Assembly (NCBI GenBank): GCA_024653345.1
Contig: JANLFV010000001.1
Location: 248,001-312,000, forward strand
Length of the DNA stretch: 64,000 nt
Source: Candidatus Acetothermia bacterium
GTDB taxonomy: Bacteria > Bipolaricaulota > Bipolaricaulia > RBG-16-55-9 > JANLFV01
Direction: 5' to 3'
This document shows, in pieces, positions 16,331-24,739 of this stretch. A program made the translations under genes and the position numbers. How positions within the stretch are numbered: the stretch's first letter is position 1; the number at the start of each line of letters is the position of its first letter. The notes below the pieces were generated by a model. The model worked only from the letters and a program-made list of their open reading frames with translations, searched no databases and was not told the origin of the DNA.

Positions 16331-17074
16331 ATGTGCCGACTGATGGCGAAGCTGACCGCGACCCCCGAGCCAGCTCTCTATGAGCTGAGCGAAGCCCCGT
16401 TCAGCTTGAGGAACCTCAGCCGGAACGGGAACAGGTTCAACAAGCCCCGCGGCCCGCACCCCCACGGCTGGGGCGTGGCCTATAGGGCAGCCGGAAGGAT
16501 ACTCATCACGAAGAGGGCACAGCCGGCGTTCGAGGACGAGAGGTTCACTGAGATCGTCGCCGGTATCGCGACCGACCTGCTCCTCGGCCATGTCCGGCTC
16601 GCCTCGCCGGGGACGAGGATCGATGAGAAGAACGCCCATCCGTTCAAGAAGGACGAGCTAGTCCTGATCCACAACGGCACGATCCGAGACTTGGCCGAGC
16701 CAGGGGGGAACGATTCCGAGGCCTTCCTCGAATGGCTCAGCAGGAGATGGGATCGCACCGAAACCGGCTTGGCTGGGCTCCTCCGCGAGGCCGCGACCTC
16801 GCTCGACTACACCGCCTTGAACATCATCCTGACCGACGGTCGGCGGCTATTCGCGTTCAGGCAGACCTTGGACGAGCCGCTATTCCTCGCATACTATACG
16901 CTCTACCAGCTCCGTGAGCCGGGCAAACTCCTGGTAAGCTCCGAGCCGCTCGACGATCGGCCCTGGGAGAGCCTGCCCAACGGCCATCTGCTAGTAGCTC
17001 AGAGCCCGAGCGAAGCGGACATCCTGGCGCTGAAATGCTCTCCCCCCGTAGCGAAGCCAGGATCGAAGGGGTAG
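16331..17074 (+). CDS. Class II glutamine amidotransferase (YafJ/EgtC-like)
   Basis: This is a 247-residue Ntn-hydrolase-type glutaminase. The start ATG at 16331 is set by the catalytic cysteine at residue 2 (MCRLM), which must become N-terminal. Longer in-frame starts would bury it. Family features follow: PHGWGVAYR, LLGHVRLASPGT (substrate-binding Arg), HPFKKDELVLIHNG and YTALNIILTDG. It releases ammonia from glutamine or a gamma-glutamyl substrate. The acceptor is not known. The reading frame upstream to 16190 is discounted. Confidence 0.85.
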   Translation: MCRLMAKLTATPEPALYELSEAPFSLRNLSRNGNRFNKPRGPHPHGWGVAYRAAGRILITKRAQPAFEDERFTEIVAGIATDLLLGHVRLASPGTRIDEKNAHPFKKDELVLIHNGTIRDLAEPGGNDSEAFLEWLSRRWDRTETGLAGLLREAATSLDYTALNIILTDGRRLFAFRQTLDEPLFLAYYTLYQLREPGKLLVSSEPLDDRPWESLPNGHLLVAQSPSEADILALKCSPPVAKPGSKG

Positions 17075-17148
17075 ATGAGGCGTGCTAGTTGAGCTCAAGC
17101 CTGCCGCGGGATCGGTGTTGACGGCCGGAGCCGCTGCCCGATAAACTC

Positions 17149-17177
17149 TTGCCGTGGTCTCTTGCCCAGTCTAGAGT
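17149..17177 (+). promoter_or_regulatory. Possible promoter of the PrpE-like gene
   Basis: TTGCCG (17149-17154), a 17-nt spacer and TAGAGT (17172-17177). A second candidate just upstream is TTGACG (17118-17123), 18 nt, TAAACT (17142-17147). Either leaves a leader of about 70-100 nt before 17256. Confidence 0.45.
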
Positions 17178-17255
17178 TGCGAGGCATCCTGGCGAAGCCC
17201 ATTGCGCGAATAGTTCGTCCCGAGGTCGAGATCGTGAGAGATGAGGAGGATATCC

Positions 17256-19160
17256 ATGCGCTATAGCTACGAAGAGATGCATGCTCTTTCCATCAATGAT
17301 CCCGAGCGGTTCTGGGCAGCGGAGGCGGAGAAGCTCCATTGGTTCAAGCGGTGGGACAAGGTCCTGGACGACTCTCGGTCCCCCTTCTTCCGCTGGTTCT
17401 CCGGCGGGGAGACGAACCTGTGCTATAACGCCGTCGACCGGCACGCGCTCGGGCCGAGAGGGGAGAAGCCAGCGATCATCTGGGAGAGCCCCGAGACCGG
17501 AGGGAGCCGGACCATCACCTTCCGCGAGCTCTATGGGCTTGTCAATCGCTGCGCGGCCGTGTTGAAGAGCAGGGGCGTGAAGCGGGGCGACCGGGTCCTG
17601 ATCTACATGCCGATGGTCCCCGAGGCGCTCGTGGCGGTCCTGGCCTGCGCGAGGATCGGGGCGATCCATTCGGTCGTCTTCGCCGGGTTCTCCTACGAAT
17701 CCCTGGCCGATCGGATCAACGACTCCAGCCCGAAGCTCGTGATCTGCGCCGACGGGGGCGTCCGGAAGGGGAAGGCCATCCCTTTGAAGCAGATCGTGGA
17801 CCGGGCCCTCGCCGCCGCCCAGGTGGAGGTCCCCCATGTCATCGTCCTCGACCGCGGCCTGGGGAAGGGCTGGCGGACCGACCGGCGGCGGGACCTGAGC
17901 TGGGAGGAGGAGCTGGAGCGCGTGGGGCCGGCCCAGGTCGAGCCGGAGCGGATGCTCTCGACTGACCCGAGCTACATCCTTTACACTTCGGGGACGACGG
18001 CCAAGCCGAAGGGGGTGGTCCGCGACACCGGGGGCTACATGGTGGCATTGCACGCCTCGATGTGGCAGATCTACGGCTGCGGGCCGGACGACATTTATTG
18101 GTCCACCTCGGACATCGGCTGGGTCGTCGGCCACAGCTACATCATCTACGGCCCGCTCCTCTTCGGGATCCCCACAGTCGTCTTCGAGGGGACGCCTGAC
18201 AGCCCGAACCCAGGGATCTGGTGGGAGGTCGTGGAGAAGCACAAGGTGACGGTGATCTTCTCCGCCCCCACGGCGATGCGCATGCTCCGGAAGTTCCCGT
18301 CCCAATGGATCGAGGAGCACGACCTCTCCTCGCTCCGCCACATCTTCCTCGCCGGGGAGCCGCTCGATGAGCCGACCTACCATTGGGCCCGGGAGGCCTT
18401 GCAGAAGCCGATCATCGACCACTACTGGCAGACCGAGAGCGGCTGGCCGATGATCACCAATCACATGGGCCTGGAGACCCTCCCCGTCAAGCCGGGCTCC
18501 CCCACGAGGGAGGCGATGGGCTGGCACCTCGAGGTGGTCGATGAGCGGGGCGAACCCCTTCCCGCAGGGACACGCGGCTATCTGGTGGCCCGTCCGCCCC
18601 TCCCGCCCGGGGCGCTCATGACCATCTGGGGCGACGATGAGAAGTATCTCGAGAGCTACTGGACCAGATTCAAGCAGCATGGGAAGCTGCTCTACCTCAC
18701 GGGAGACTACGCGATCAAGGACGAGGACGGCTACTTCTGGCTCCTCGGCCGAGCGGACGAGGTGATAAATGTCGCCGGCCATCGGCTCGGGACTAGGGAA
18801 GTCGAGGAGGTTGTCTCCAGCCACCCCCAGGTCGCCGAGGTCTCGGCGATCGGCGTGGCGGACGAGGTGAAGGGCGAGGCCCTCGCCGTCTTCGTGGTCT
18901 TGAAGAAGGGCGTGGACGAGTCCGAGGGCCTGAGGCAGGAGGTCATCGGCCTGATTCGGGAGAAGATCGGGGCGATCGCCGCCCCGAAGATCCTCAAGAT
19001 CGTCCCCCAGCTCCCCAAGACCCGCTCGGGGAAGGTGATGCGCCGGGTCTTAAGAGCGCTCTGCGAGGAGCGGGAGCTGGGCGATATCTCGACGATCGAG
19101 GACGGAGCGAGCGTCGAGGAGATCCGCCGGGGGCTGGAAGCGATGGGCCACAAGGTATGA
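17256..19160 (+). CDS. Acyl-CoA synthetase, PrpE/ACSS3-like (AMP-forming)
   Basis: This is a 634-residue ANL ligase, a distant paralog of the acs gene in this window. The context KGVVRDTGGYMVALHASMW after the P-loop, and SMWQIYGCGPDD, resemble propionyl-CoA synthetases. The P-loop reads YTSGTTAKPKG, with Ala where Gly is usual. [42 protein letters not shown] and [12 protein letters not shown] (catalytic Lys) complete the set. The ATG at 17256 is chosen because GGAGGA lies 6 nt upstream. An ATG at 17241 is the alternative. The substrate may be propionate or acetate. Confidence 0.88.
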   Translation: MRYSYEEMHALSINDPERFWAAEAEKLHWFKRWDKVLDDSRSPFFRWFSGGETNLCYNAVDRHALGPRGEKPAIIWESPETGGSRTITFRELYGLVNRCAAVLKSRGVKRGDRVLIYMPMVPEALVAVLACARIGAIHSVVFAGFSYESLADRINDSSPKLVICADGGVRKGKAIPLKQIVDRALAAAQVEVPHVIVLDRGLGKGWRTDRRRDLSWEEELERVGPAQVEPERMLSTDPSYILYTSGTTAKPKGVVRDTGGYMVALHASMWQIYGCGPDDIYWSTSDIGWVVGHSYIIYGPLLFGIPTVVFEGTPDSPNPGIWWEVVEKHKVTVIFSAPTAMRMLRKFPSQWIEEHDLSSLRHIFLAGEPLDEPTYHWAREALQKPIIDHYWQTESGWPMITNHMGLETLPVKPGSPTREAMGWHLEVVDERGEPLPAGTRGYLVARPPLPPGALMTIWGDDEKYLESYWTRFKQHGKLLYLTGDYAIKDEDGYFWLLGRADEVINVAGHRLGTREVEEVVSSHPQVAEVSAIGVADEVKGEALAVFVVLKKGVDESEGLRQEVIGLIREKIGAIAAPKILKIVPQLPKTRSGKVMRRVLRALCEERELGDISTIEDGASVEEIRRGLEAMGHKV

Positions 19161-19183
19161 AGCCGCGGCTTGGGGAGAGCCGA

Positions 19184-19951
19184 TCAGATCCGATACTGCT
19201 CGACGATCTTCCGCTCCTCGCCGATCTCGACGTTGATCTCGAAGTAGTCCTTGATCCCGGAATGCTCCAGCTTCCGCTTCAGTAGGTTATCGAGCTGGAA
19301 GATCCCCGCGGAGTTGGACATCCGGACGCGGATCTCGACCGGCCGCTCCTTCCCACGGCGGAGCTGGACCTTATCGATTGCCATGGCCGAGACGGAATGG
19401 ATCGTGATCCCGCCCGTGCGGAAGGGGATCCTCGCCCGGCCCTGCTCCATGTCCAGTGCATCGGCTACCTTCAAGACACCCGCCTCGAGCGTGAGGGGCT
19501 CGATCTCCGTCTTGTGGGCGTAGACCGCGTGCAGGACCTCGGCGGTGATGATCGCCAGCTCCCGCTCTTCATAGAGCCCGTCCAGTAGCTCCTTGATGAC
19601 CGGCGGGGCGACGGAGATTGAGAACTCCTCGTGGTGCTCCCGGTGGACGATATGCCCGATGTCGTGGAGCGCCGCCGCCAGGACCACGATCACCTCGGCG
19701 TCTGAGCGGCTGAGCTTATGGTCCTTCACGGCGCTCGGCTCGATCCCGCTCGCCATCAGCAGCCTGAGGATCTTCAAGGCGATGTTCGCTACGATCTTGA
19801 TGTGCACCGGGCCGTGATCGTTGATCCCCAGCCGGTCGATCACATTGATGTTCGAGCAATACCAGTAAGTCTGGAGCGCCTCGTGGGCTCCGATCCGTTG
19901 CTCCAGCGAGGCGAGCTTCTCGTTCCCGTTGTGGGGCAGGTTGAGGATCAT
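19184..19951 (-). CDS. HD-domain phosphohydrolase-like protein
   Basis: This is a 255-residue protein with an HD metal-dependent hydrolase core. A histidine occurs in the helix [17 protein letters not shown], then [15 protein letters not shown] carries the HD pair, and a later Asp lies in [16 protein letters not shown]. Such domains cleave phosphate esters, often of nucleotides. The ATG at 19951 overlaps the pncC stop (ATGA), so it is co-translated with NAD-salvage genes. A role on a nucleotide metabolite is inference. The track upstream to 20041 lies inside pncC and is discounted. Confidence 0.82.
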   Translation of the reverse strand: MILNLPHNGNEKLASLEQRIGAHEALQTYWYCSNINVIDRLGINDHGPVHIKIVANIALKILRLLMASGIEPSAVKDHKLSRSDAEVIVVLAAALHDIGHIVHREHHEEFSISVAPPVIKELLDGLYEERELAIITAEVLHAVYAHKTEIEPLTLEAGVLKVADALDMEQGRARIPFRTGGITIHSVSAMAIDKVQLRRGKERPVEIRVRMSNSAGIFQLDNLLKRKLEHSGIKDYFEINVEIGEERKIVEQYRI

Positions 19952-20415
19952 CCCAGATACTCCACCAGCAACTCCAGGGCCCGCTCGGCCGAGCGGCGCT
20001 TGTTCTCCAGCCGATCGCCCTGCCAGATATGCCGCACGCACAGCTCCTTATCCGGGGCCGCGAGAGCAACATAGACCAATCCGACCGGCTTCTCCGGCGT
20101 CCCCCCGCCCGGGCCGGCGATCCCGGTGGTCGCGAGGGCCAGGTCTGAGCCGAAGAGCCTCCTCGCCCCTCGCGCCATCTCCCGGGCTGTCAGCTCGCTC
20201 ACCGCGCCCTCGCTCTCCAACGTCTCGCGCCGGACTCCAAGCAGCCGCTCCTTCGCCCTGTTAGAGTAGGCGATCACACCACCTAGGAAGTAGTCCGAAC
20301 TGCCGGGGAGATTCGTCAGGCTATGGCCCAATAGGCCGCCGGTGCAGGACTCGGCCACGGCCAGGGTGAGGCCCCGCGCGCGCAACAGCTCCCCCACCCT
20401 CTCTTCCAGGCCCAT
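19948..20415 (-). CDS. pncC: Nicotinamide-nucleotide amidohydrolase (CinA C-terminal domain type)
   Basis: This is a 155-residue stand-alone CinA_C protein. Signature motifs are [34 protein letters not shown] and [20 protein letters not shown]. The family deamidates NMN to nicotinate mononucleotide, recycling the NMN released by NAD-dependent DNA ligase. The ATG at 20415 lies one base after the nadM stop, and its own stop overlaps the HD gene. All three form one operon. Confidence 0.92.
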   Translation of the reverse strand: MGLEERVGELLRARGLTLAVAESCTGGLLGHSLTNLPGSSDYFLGGVIAYSNRAKERLLGVRRETLESEGAVSELTAREMARGARRLFGSDLALATTGIAGPGGGTPEKPVGLVYVALAAPDKELCVRHIWQGDRLENKRRSAERALELLVEYLG

Positions 20416-20416
20416 C

Positions 20417-20968
20417 CTATGCCGATCCCCCGCCCCGCAGGTCCTGGGGGACGACCGCATCGCTGGCGGTCACCTGGCGGAGCCGCTCCAGGCCATTGAT
20501 CTCGCGGAGGACCTCCGTGACTGCCGGAGGGACGAGCTGCTCCCAGGGCTCGCCGTTGACCATCCTCCGGCGAATCTCGACCCCCCAGTAGAGCTCCCGC
20601 TCGACCATCTCCGTCCGTCGGACAGGGATGCCCTCCTCCTCGAAGAGCCGCCGGATCAGCGGGTTGTTGGAGTAGACCACGCTGAAGGGCGGGACGATCG
20701 TCTTGATGTGAGCCACATAGAGCGAGTTCCGCTGGATGTCCTCGATCGGGAGGACATAAGTGGTGATGGGAAGGTGCTTGATCGCGCGGCGGACCATCAG
20801 CACCCGCTCCCCAGCAGTGAAGGGGTTGTCGAAAGAGTGGCTCCACTGCGCGCTCCCGATCCCAATGATCAGCTCGTCCACCTCGCTGGCGATCTGCTCG
20901 ATCACCGCGTGATGGCCGTTGTGATACGGCTGGAACCGCCCGAGAAATAGACCCCGCCTGATGCTCAA
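20417..20968 (-). CDS. nadM: Nicotinamide-nucleotide adenylyltransferase, archaeal NadM type
   Basis: This is a 183-residue nucleotidyltransferase making NAD from NMN and ATP. It has the N-terminal [14 protein letters not shown] (HxGH-like), the middle block [18 protein letters not shown], and [13 protein letters not shown]. These are features of the archaeal NadM class, not of bacterial NadD. The start is a TTG at 20968 with GGAGGT 7 nt upstream; the nearby ATG is out of frame. It heads the nadM-pncC-HD operon. Its C-terminus is extended by about 15 residues. Confidence 0.9.
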   Translation of the reverse strand: MSIRRGLFLGRFQPYHNGHHAVIEQIASEVDELIIGIGSAQWSHSFDNPFTAGERVLMVRRAIKHLPITTYVLPIEDIQRNSLYVAHIKTIVPPFSVVYSNNPLIRRLFEEEGIPVRRTEMVERELYWGVEIRRRMVNGEPWEQLVPPAVTEVLREINGLERLRQVTASDAVVPQDLRGGGSA

Positions 20969-20986
20969 TCATCCACCTCCAAAGAC

Positions 20987-21015
20987 AGTGTATCATACCA
21001 AGAACTTCGAGCCAA
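20987..21015 (-). promoter_or_regulatory. nadM operon promoter
   Basis: TTGGCT (21010-21015), a 17-nt spacer and TACACT (20987-20992) on the minus strand. The predicted start of transcription is about 12 nt before the TTG start codon, just enough to include GGAGGT. Confidence 0.65.
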
Positions 21016-21092
21016 AGCTATCGACAGCCACCTGCCGCCTGGGCAGGACGGTCGCTGAGCCACGCGCCCGACTCGGACGATGACCGGCGAGA

Positions 21093-21121
21093 TTGATGCA
21101 CCGGAGAGCTTCGGCTACGAT
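21093..21121 (+). promoter_or_regulatory. Promoter of the SplB-like radical SAM gene (leaderless type)
   Basis: TTGATG (21093-21098), a 17-nt spacer and TACGAT (21116-21121), which ends 7 nt before the ATG at 21129. No Shine-Dalgarno is present. Confidence 0.55.
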
Positions 21122-21128
21122 CGGCAGT

Positions 21129-21947
21129 ATGAGGGCCGTCGTCGAGGAGGTCGAGTGCCGCTCCATCCTGACCAGGTCCGGGATCCCGGGGATCGACTAT
21201 GCCCTCAACCCCTATGTGGGCTGCGAGCACGCCTGCGTCTACTGTTACGCCGACTTCATGCGGCGGTTCACCGGCCATCGCGAGCCCTGGGGGAGCTTCG
21301 TCGATGTGAAGGTCAACGCCCCCGAAGTCCTGAGGCGGCAGCTCCGGAGGCTCCCGCGGGGGCTGATCTCCTTCGGGACCGTGACCGACCCCTACCAGCC
21401 GGCCGAGGCCAGATACAAGGTCACGCGCGGCTGTCTGGAGGAGCTGCTCGGGCGGGGCTTTCCCGTCTCGATCCTCACCAAGTCGGCCCTGATCTTGCGG
21501 GACCTCGATTTACTAAAGGCCCTTGAAGGGCTCGAGGTCGGGTTCACCGTCACCGTCCTCGATGAGCGGGTCCGGCGGGCCTTCGAGCCCTACAGCTCGC
21601 CCTCCCGGGCCCGGCTCGAGGCCCTGGAGAAACTAGCCGAGGCCGGGCTCAAGACCTGGCTCTTCTTCGGCCCGGTCTTGCCCTACTTCTCGGACTCCTG
21701 GGAGCATATCGATGAGCTGTTCGCCTCCGCGGCGGAAGCAGGAGTAGACTATGTCCTCGTCGACCGGCTCAACCTCTACCCCGGGGTCTGGGGAAGGGTC
21801 CGGCGGCTCTTGCGGCGGGCCTTCCCCGAGGCCCTGCCCGCATATGAGGAGTATCGGCGGAATAGCATGATCTGGTGTGAGGAACTCAAAGCCAAGGCTG
21901 AAGAGGCTGCCAAGCAGCATCGGGTTGGGCTCCGACTCGCCTTCTGA
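21129..21947 (+). CDS. SplB-like radical SAM protein
   Basis: This is a 272-residue radical SAM protein resembling the spore photoproduct lyase-related group (COG1533). The cluster motif is CEHACVYCYA (Cx3Cx2C) near residue 37, preceded by GIDYALNPYVGC, which is diagnostic for this group. GTVTDPYQPAEARYKVTRGC follows. Function is uncharacterised for most members despite the DNA-repair label. The ATG at 21129 is chosen because the upstream frame lies in the promoter. A DUF402-like gene follows after 6 nt. Confidence 0.87.
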   Translation: MRAVVEEVECRSILTRSGIPGIDYALNPYVGCEHACVYCYADFMRRFTGHREPWGSFVDVKVNAPEVLRRQLRRLPRGLISFGTVTDPYQPAEARYKVTRGCLEELLGRGFPVSILTKSALILRDLDLLKALEGLEVGFTVTVLDERVRRAFEPYSSPSRARLEALEKLAEAGLKTWLFFGPVLPYFSDSWEHIDELFASAAEAGVDYVLVDRLNLYPGVWGRVRRLLRRAFPEALPAYEEYRRNSMIWCEELKAKAEEAAKQHRVGLRLAF

Positions 21948-21953
21948 TCTGAG

Positions 21954-22442
21954 ATGGCAAAGCTCAAGGTGCTCTACTACCGCGGGCCCGGCCAGGTCAC
22001 GGTCTACGAGCACGAGCTGCTCTACGACGATGGCAAGCTGATTGTCTCTCAGGCCCCCTTCCGGCCGTCGGCCTCCCTCCGCGCCCAGGTCCCCCAGCTC
22101 GCCGCGCAAGAGTATCGTGCGACCTGGTCCGTAGCCTTGGGGGAGTGGCACGACCTGGGGAGGGTCTATGACCTTGCGGGCGGACTGGTGGGCTACTACT
22201 GCGACATCATCCGGCCAGTGAGGCGGACAGCCGCGGGGCTGGAGGTCGAGGACCTCTTCCTCGACCTCTGGGTCTCCCCCGATGGGCGTTATCTCATCCT
22301 AGACGAAGAGGAGTTCACCGCGGCCCGAAGCCGGGGCTGGCTCGACGGCCCGACCGCCGCCAGAGCCTGGGAGGAGCTGGCCCGGCTGATCGCCGAAGTC
22401 CGGGCGGGCCGGTTCCCGCCGGAGAAGGCTCGGGATTTCTGA
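21954..22442 (+). CDS. DUF402-like protein
   Basis: This is a 162-residue soluble protein that I recognise as DUF402-like (related to FAU-1/YgaC). The core reads SVALGEWHDLGRVYDLAGGLVGYYCDI, then DLFLDLWVSPDGRYLILDEEEF. The conserved Asp and Glu residues in that segment are the probable metal site of the fold. Members include nucleoside di/triphosphatases and an RNA-binding protein. It lies 6 nt after the radical SAM gene and is co-transcribed with it. Confidence 0.75.
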   Translation: MAKLKVLYYRGPGQVTVYEHELLYDDGKLIVSQAPFRPSASLRAQVPQLAAQEYRATWSVALGEWHDLGRVYDLAGGLVGYYCDIIRPVRRTAAGLEVEDLFLDLWVSPDGRYLILDEEEFTAARSRGWLDGPTAARAWEELARLIAEVRAGRFPPEKARDF

Positions 22443-22443
22443 C

Positions 22444-22472
22444 TTGACCCTCCTTGCGGCCCTTCCTATCAT
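22444..22472 (+). promoter_or_regulatory. thrC promoter (leaderless type)
   Basis: TTGACC (22444-22449), a 17-nt spacer and TATCAT (22467-22472), 7 nt before the thrC ATG at 22480. The -35 box starts right after the stop codon of the previous gene. Confidence 0.65.
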
Positions 22473-22479
22473 CCGGGGG

Positions 22480-23586
22480 ATGGCCGGGCTCTCCTTCCGT
22501 TGCGCCGCCTGTGGGCGGGAGTATCCGCTCGAGGCCGCGAGCTGGAATTGCGCCTGCGGCGGGCCGTTCGAGCTTGCGGGCGGGCCGGCCTTCTCTAGGG
22601 CCGGGCTCGAGCCGGGCGAGTGGAGCCTCTGGCGGTATCGGGCCTTCCTCCCCGTCGAGGAGCGGGTCTCGCTCGGGGAGGGGCTGACCCCGCTCGTCGC
22701 GCTCGAGCTCTTTGGGCTGGAGGCCCACTTCAAGCTCGAGTTCCTGATGCCCACCGGCTCGTTCAAGGACCGCGGGACGGCCGTGCTCGTGAGCTTCCTG
22801 AAGGAGCGGGGGATAAGGGAGGTTGTCGAGGACTCCTCGGGGAACGCCGCGGCCAGCCTGGCGGCCTACTGCGCGCGGGCCGGGATCAGGGCGAGGATCT
22901 TCGTCCCGAGCTACGCCTCCCCGGCCAAGCTCCGCCAGATCGAGGCCTACGGGGCCGAGCTCGTGCCGGTCCCGGGCTCACGGGCCGACGCCGCCCGCGC
23001 GGCGGAGGCGGCCGCCCGAGCCGGGAGCTACTACGCCAGCCACTACTGGAGCCCGTTCGTCCTGGAGGGCCTGAAGACCTTCGCCTACGAGCTCGCGGAG
23101 CAGCTCGGCTGGCGCGCGCCCGACAATTTGATCTTCCCGAGCGGCCACGGGACCTTCCTCTTGGGGGCCTACTTTGGCTTCCGCGAGCTGGCACAGGCCG
23201 GGGCGATCTCGCGGCTCCCGCGGCTCTTCGCGGCCCAGGCCGAGGCCTGCGCCCCCCTCGCCGAGGGCTTCAGGCTTGGGCTGGCCGGCCCGGCGGAGAT
23301 CACACCGGGGGAGACCATCGCGGAGGGGATCCGCATTGCCAGGCCGGTCCGCGGCCCGCAGGTCTTGAAGGCCATCCGCGAGAGCGCCGGCGGGGTCGTG
23401 ACCGTGAGCGACGCTGAGGCCGAAGCGGCCCAGCGCGAGCTGGCCCGGCATGGACTTTATGTTGAGCCGACCTCCGCGGTCGCGGTCGCCGGGCTGCAGA
23501 GGCTGGTCGAGCGGGGCTCGATCAGGCCGGGGGAATTGACCGTCGTCCCCCTCACCGGGAGCGGGCTGAAGGGCGGGAGCGGATGA
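22480..23586 (+). CDS. thrC: Threonine synthase
   Basis: This is a 368-residue fold-type II PLP enzyme converting O-phosphohomoserine to threonine. An N-terminal zinc-ribbon-like segment (CAACGREYPLEA...CACGG) is followed by the Schiff-base lysine in TGSFKDRGTAV and the loop EDSSGNAAASLAAY. The PLP phosphate-binding segment is near LTGSGLKGG at the C-terminus. The start ATG at 22480 fits the promoter. It is 1 nt from the glycerate kinase gene, so the two are translationally coupled. Confidence 0.93.
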   Translation: MAGLSFRCAACGREYPLEAASWNCACGGPFELAGGPAFSRAGLEPGEWSLWRYRAFLPVEERVSLGEGLTPLVALELFGLEAHFKLEFLMPTGSFKDRGTAVLVSFLKERGIREVVEDSSGNAAASLAAYCARAGIRARIFVPSYASPAKLRQIEAYGAELVPVPGSRADAARAAEAAARAGSYYASHYWSPFVLEGLKTFAYELAEQLGWRAPDNLIFPSGHGTFLLGAYFGFRELAQAGAISRLPRLFAAQAEACAPLAEGFRLGLAGPAEITPGETIAEGIRIARPVRGPQVLKAIRESAGGVVTVSDAEAEAAQRELARHGLYVEPTSAVAVAGLQRLVERGSIRPGELTVVPLTGSGLKGGSG

Positions 23587-23587
23587 A

Positions 23588-24739
23588 ATGAAGGTCCTGA
23601 TCGCCCCTGGGCCGTTCAAGGGCTCGCTCTCCGCCCCACAGGCGGCGGAGGCGATCGCTCGGGGCTTTAAAGCGGCGCTCCCCCAGGCCGAGCTGGAGCT
23701 GGTCCCCCTGGCCGACGGGGGGACCGGGACGGTCGCGGCCTTAGTCGCGGCCACGAAGGGCCGGCTCTTGACCGCCCGGGTCCACGGCCCGCTCGGTGAG
23801 CCGGTTGAGGCGAGCTGGGGCCTCCTCGGGGACGGGACAACGGCAGTTATCGAGATGGCCGCGGCCGCGGGGCTTTGGCTCGTCCCGCCGGGGAAGCGGA
23901 ATCCGCTGAAGACCACCACCTACGGCGTGGGGGAGCTGGTCCGCGCGGCCCTCGCCCATTCCCCAAGGCGGATCATCATCGGCCTGGGGGACTCAGCGAC
24001 GGTCGACGGCGGGGCGGGCCTGGCCCAGGCCCTAGGGGTGGGGCTCCTCGACTCCCGGGGCGAGGCGATTCCCCGAGGGAACGAGGGCCTGGCGCGGCTG
24101 GCCCGGCTCGAACTAGGGGGGCTCGACTCCCGGCTTAAGGGGGTCGAGGTCCTCGCCGCCTGTGATGTGGAAAACCCCCTCCTCGGGCCGGAGGGCGCGG
24201 CCTCGGTCTACGGGCCGCAGAAGGGGGCCACCCCGGAGATGGTCCCGCTGCTGGAACGCAACCTCGAGCACTTGGCGGGGGTGATCACCCGCGAACTGGG
24301 CCGGGAGGTGGCGGCCCTCCCCGGGGCCGGTGCGGCTGGAGGGCTGGGTGCTGGCCTGGCCGCCTTCTTGGGGGCCGAGCTTCGCTTGGGGATCGAGCTG
24401 ATCAAAGAGGTCCTGAACTTCGAGGCCCGGCTCGCCGACGCGGACCTAGTGATCACCGGCGAGGGGCAGGTCGACCGGCAGACGGCCTTCGGGAAGGCCC
24501 CGCTCGGGGTGGCCCGCTCGGCGAAGCGCTCGGGCAAGCCGGTGATCTGCTTTGCCGGGGCCATCGGCTCGGGCGCGGAGGGGGTCTACGCCCAGGGCAT
24601 CGACGCGCTGGTCCCGATCGTGCCGGGCCCGATCAGCCCAGAGGAGGCCCTAGCCCGGGCCGAGCAACTCCTGGAAGAGGCGGCGGCGCGGACGGCCAGA
24701 TTGCTCGAGCTGGCCTGGCAGAGGAGGCCGCAGGGATGA
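23588..24739 (+). CDS. Glycerate 2-kinase (GarK/GlxK type)
   Basis: This is a 383-residue protein of the type I glycerate kinase family, phosphorylating D-glycerate to 2-phosphoglycerate. Family markers are APGPFKGSLSAPQAAEAIARG, PLADGGTGTVAAL, the acidic site GLGDSATVDGGAGLAQALG, and DLVITGEGQVDRQTAFGKAP. It starts 1 nt after the thrC stop and overlaps the next ATG by four bases. Context with a hydroxypyruvate/glyoxylate reductase suggests a glycerate branch feeding lower glycolysis or serine. Confidence 0.93.
   Translation: MKVLIAPGPFKGSLSAPQAAEAIARGFKAALPQAELELVPLADGGTGTVAALVAATKGRLLTARVHGPLGEPVEASWGLLGDGTTAVIEMAAAAGLWLVPPGKRNPLKTTTYGVGELVRAALAHSPRRIIIGLGDSATVDGGAGLAQALGVGLLDSRGEAIPRGNEGLARLARLELGGLDSRLKGVEVLAACDVENPLLGPEGAASVYGPQKGATPEMVPLLERNLEHLAGVITRELGREVAALPGAGAAGGLGAGLAAFLGAELRLGIELIKEVLNFEARLADADLVITGEGQVDRQTAFGKAPLGVARSAKRSGKPVICFAGAIGSGAEGVYAQGIDALVPIVPGPISPEEALARAEQLLEEAAARTARLLELAWQRRPQG

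Noticed and set aside
17085-18824. 579-residue minus-strand frame across the PrpE-like gene
   Set aside because: The opposite strand encodes a complete ligase with all motifs; this frame shows only the biased composition of a high-GC shadow.
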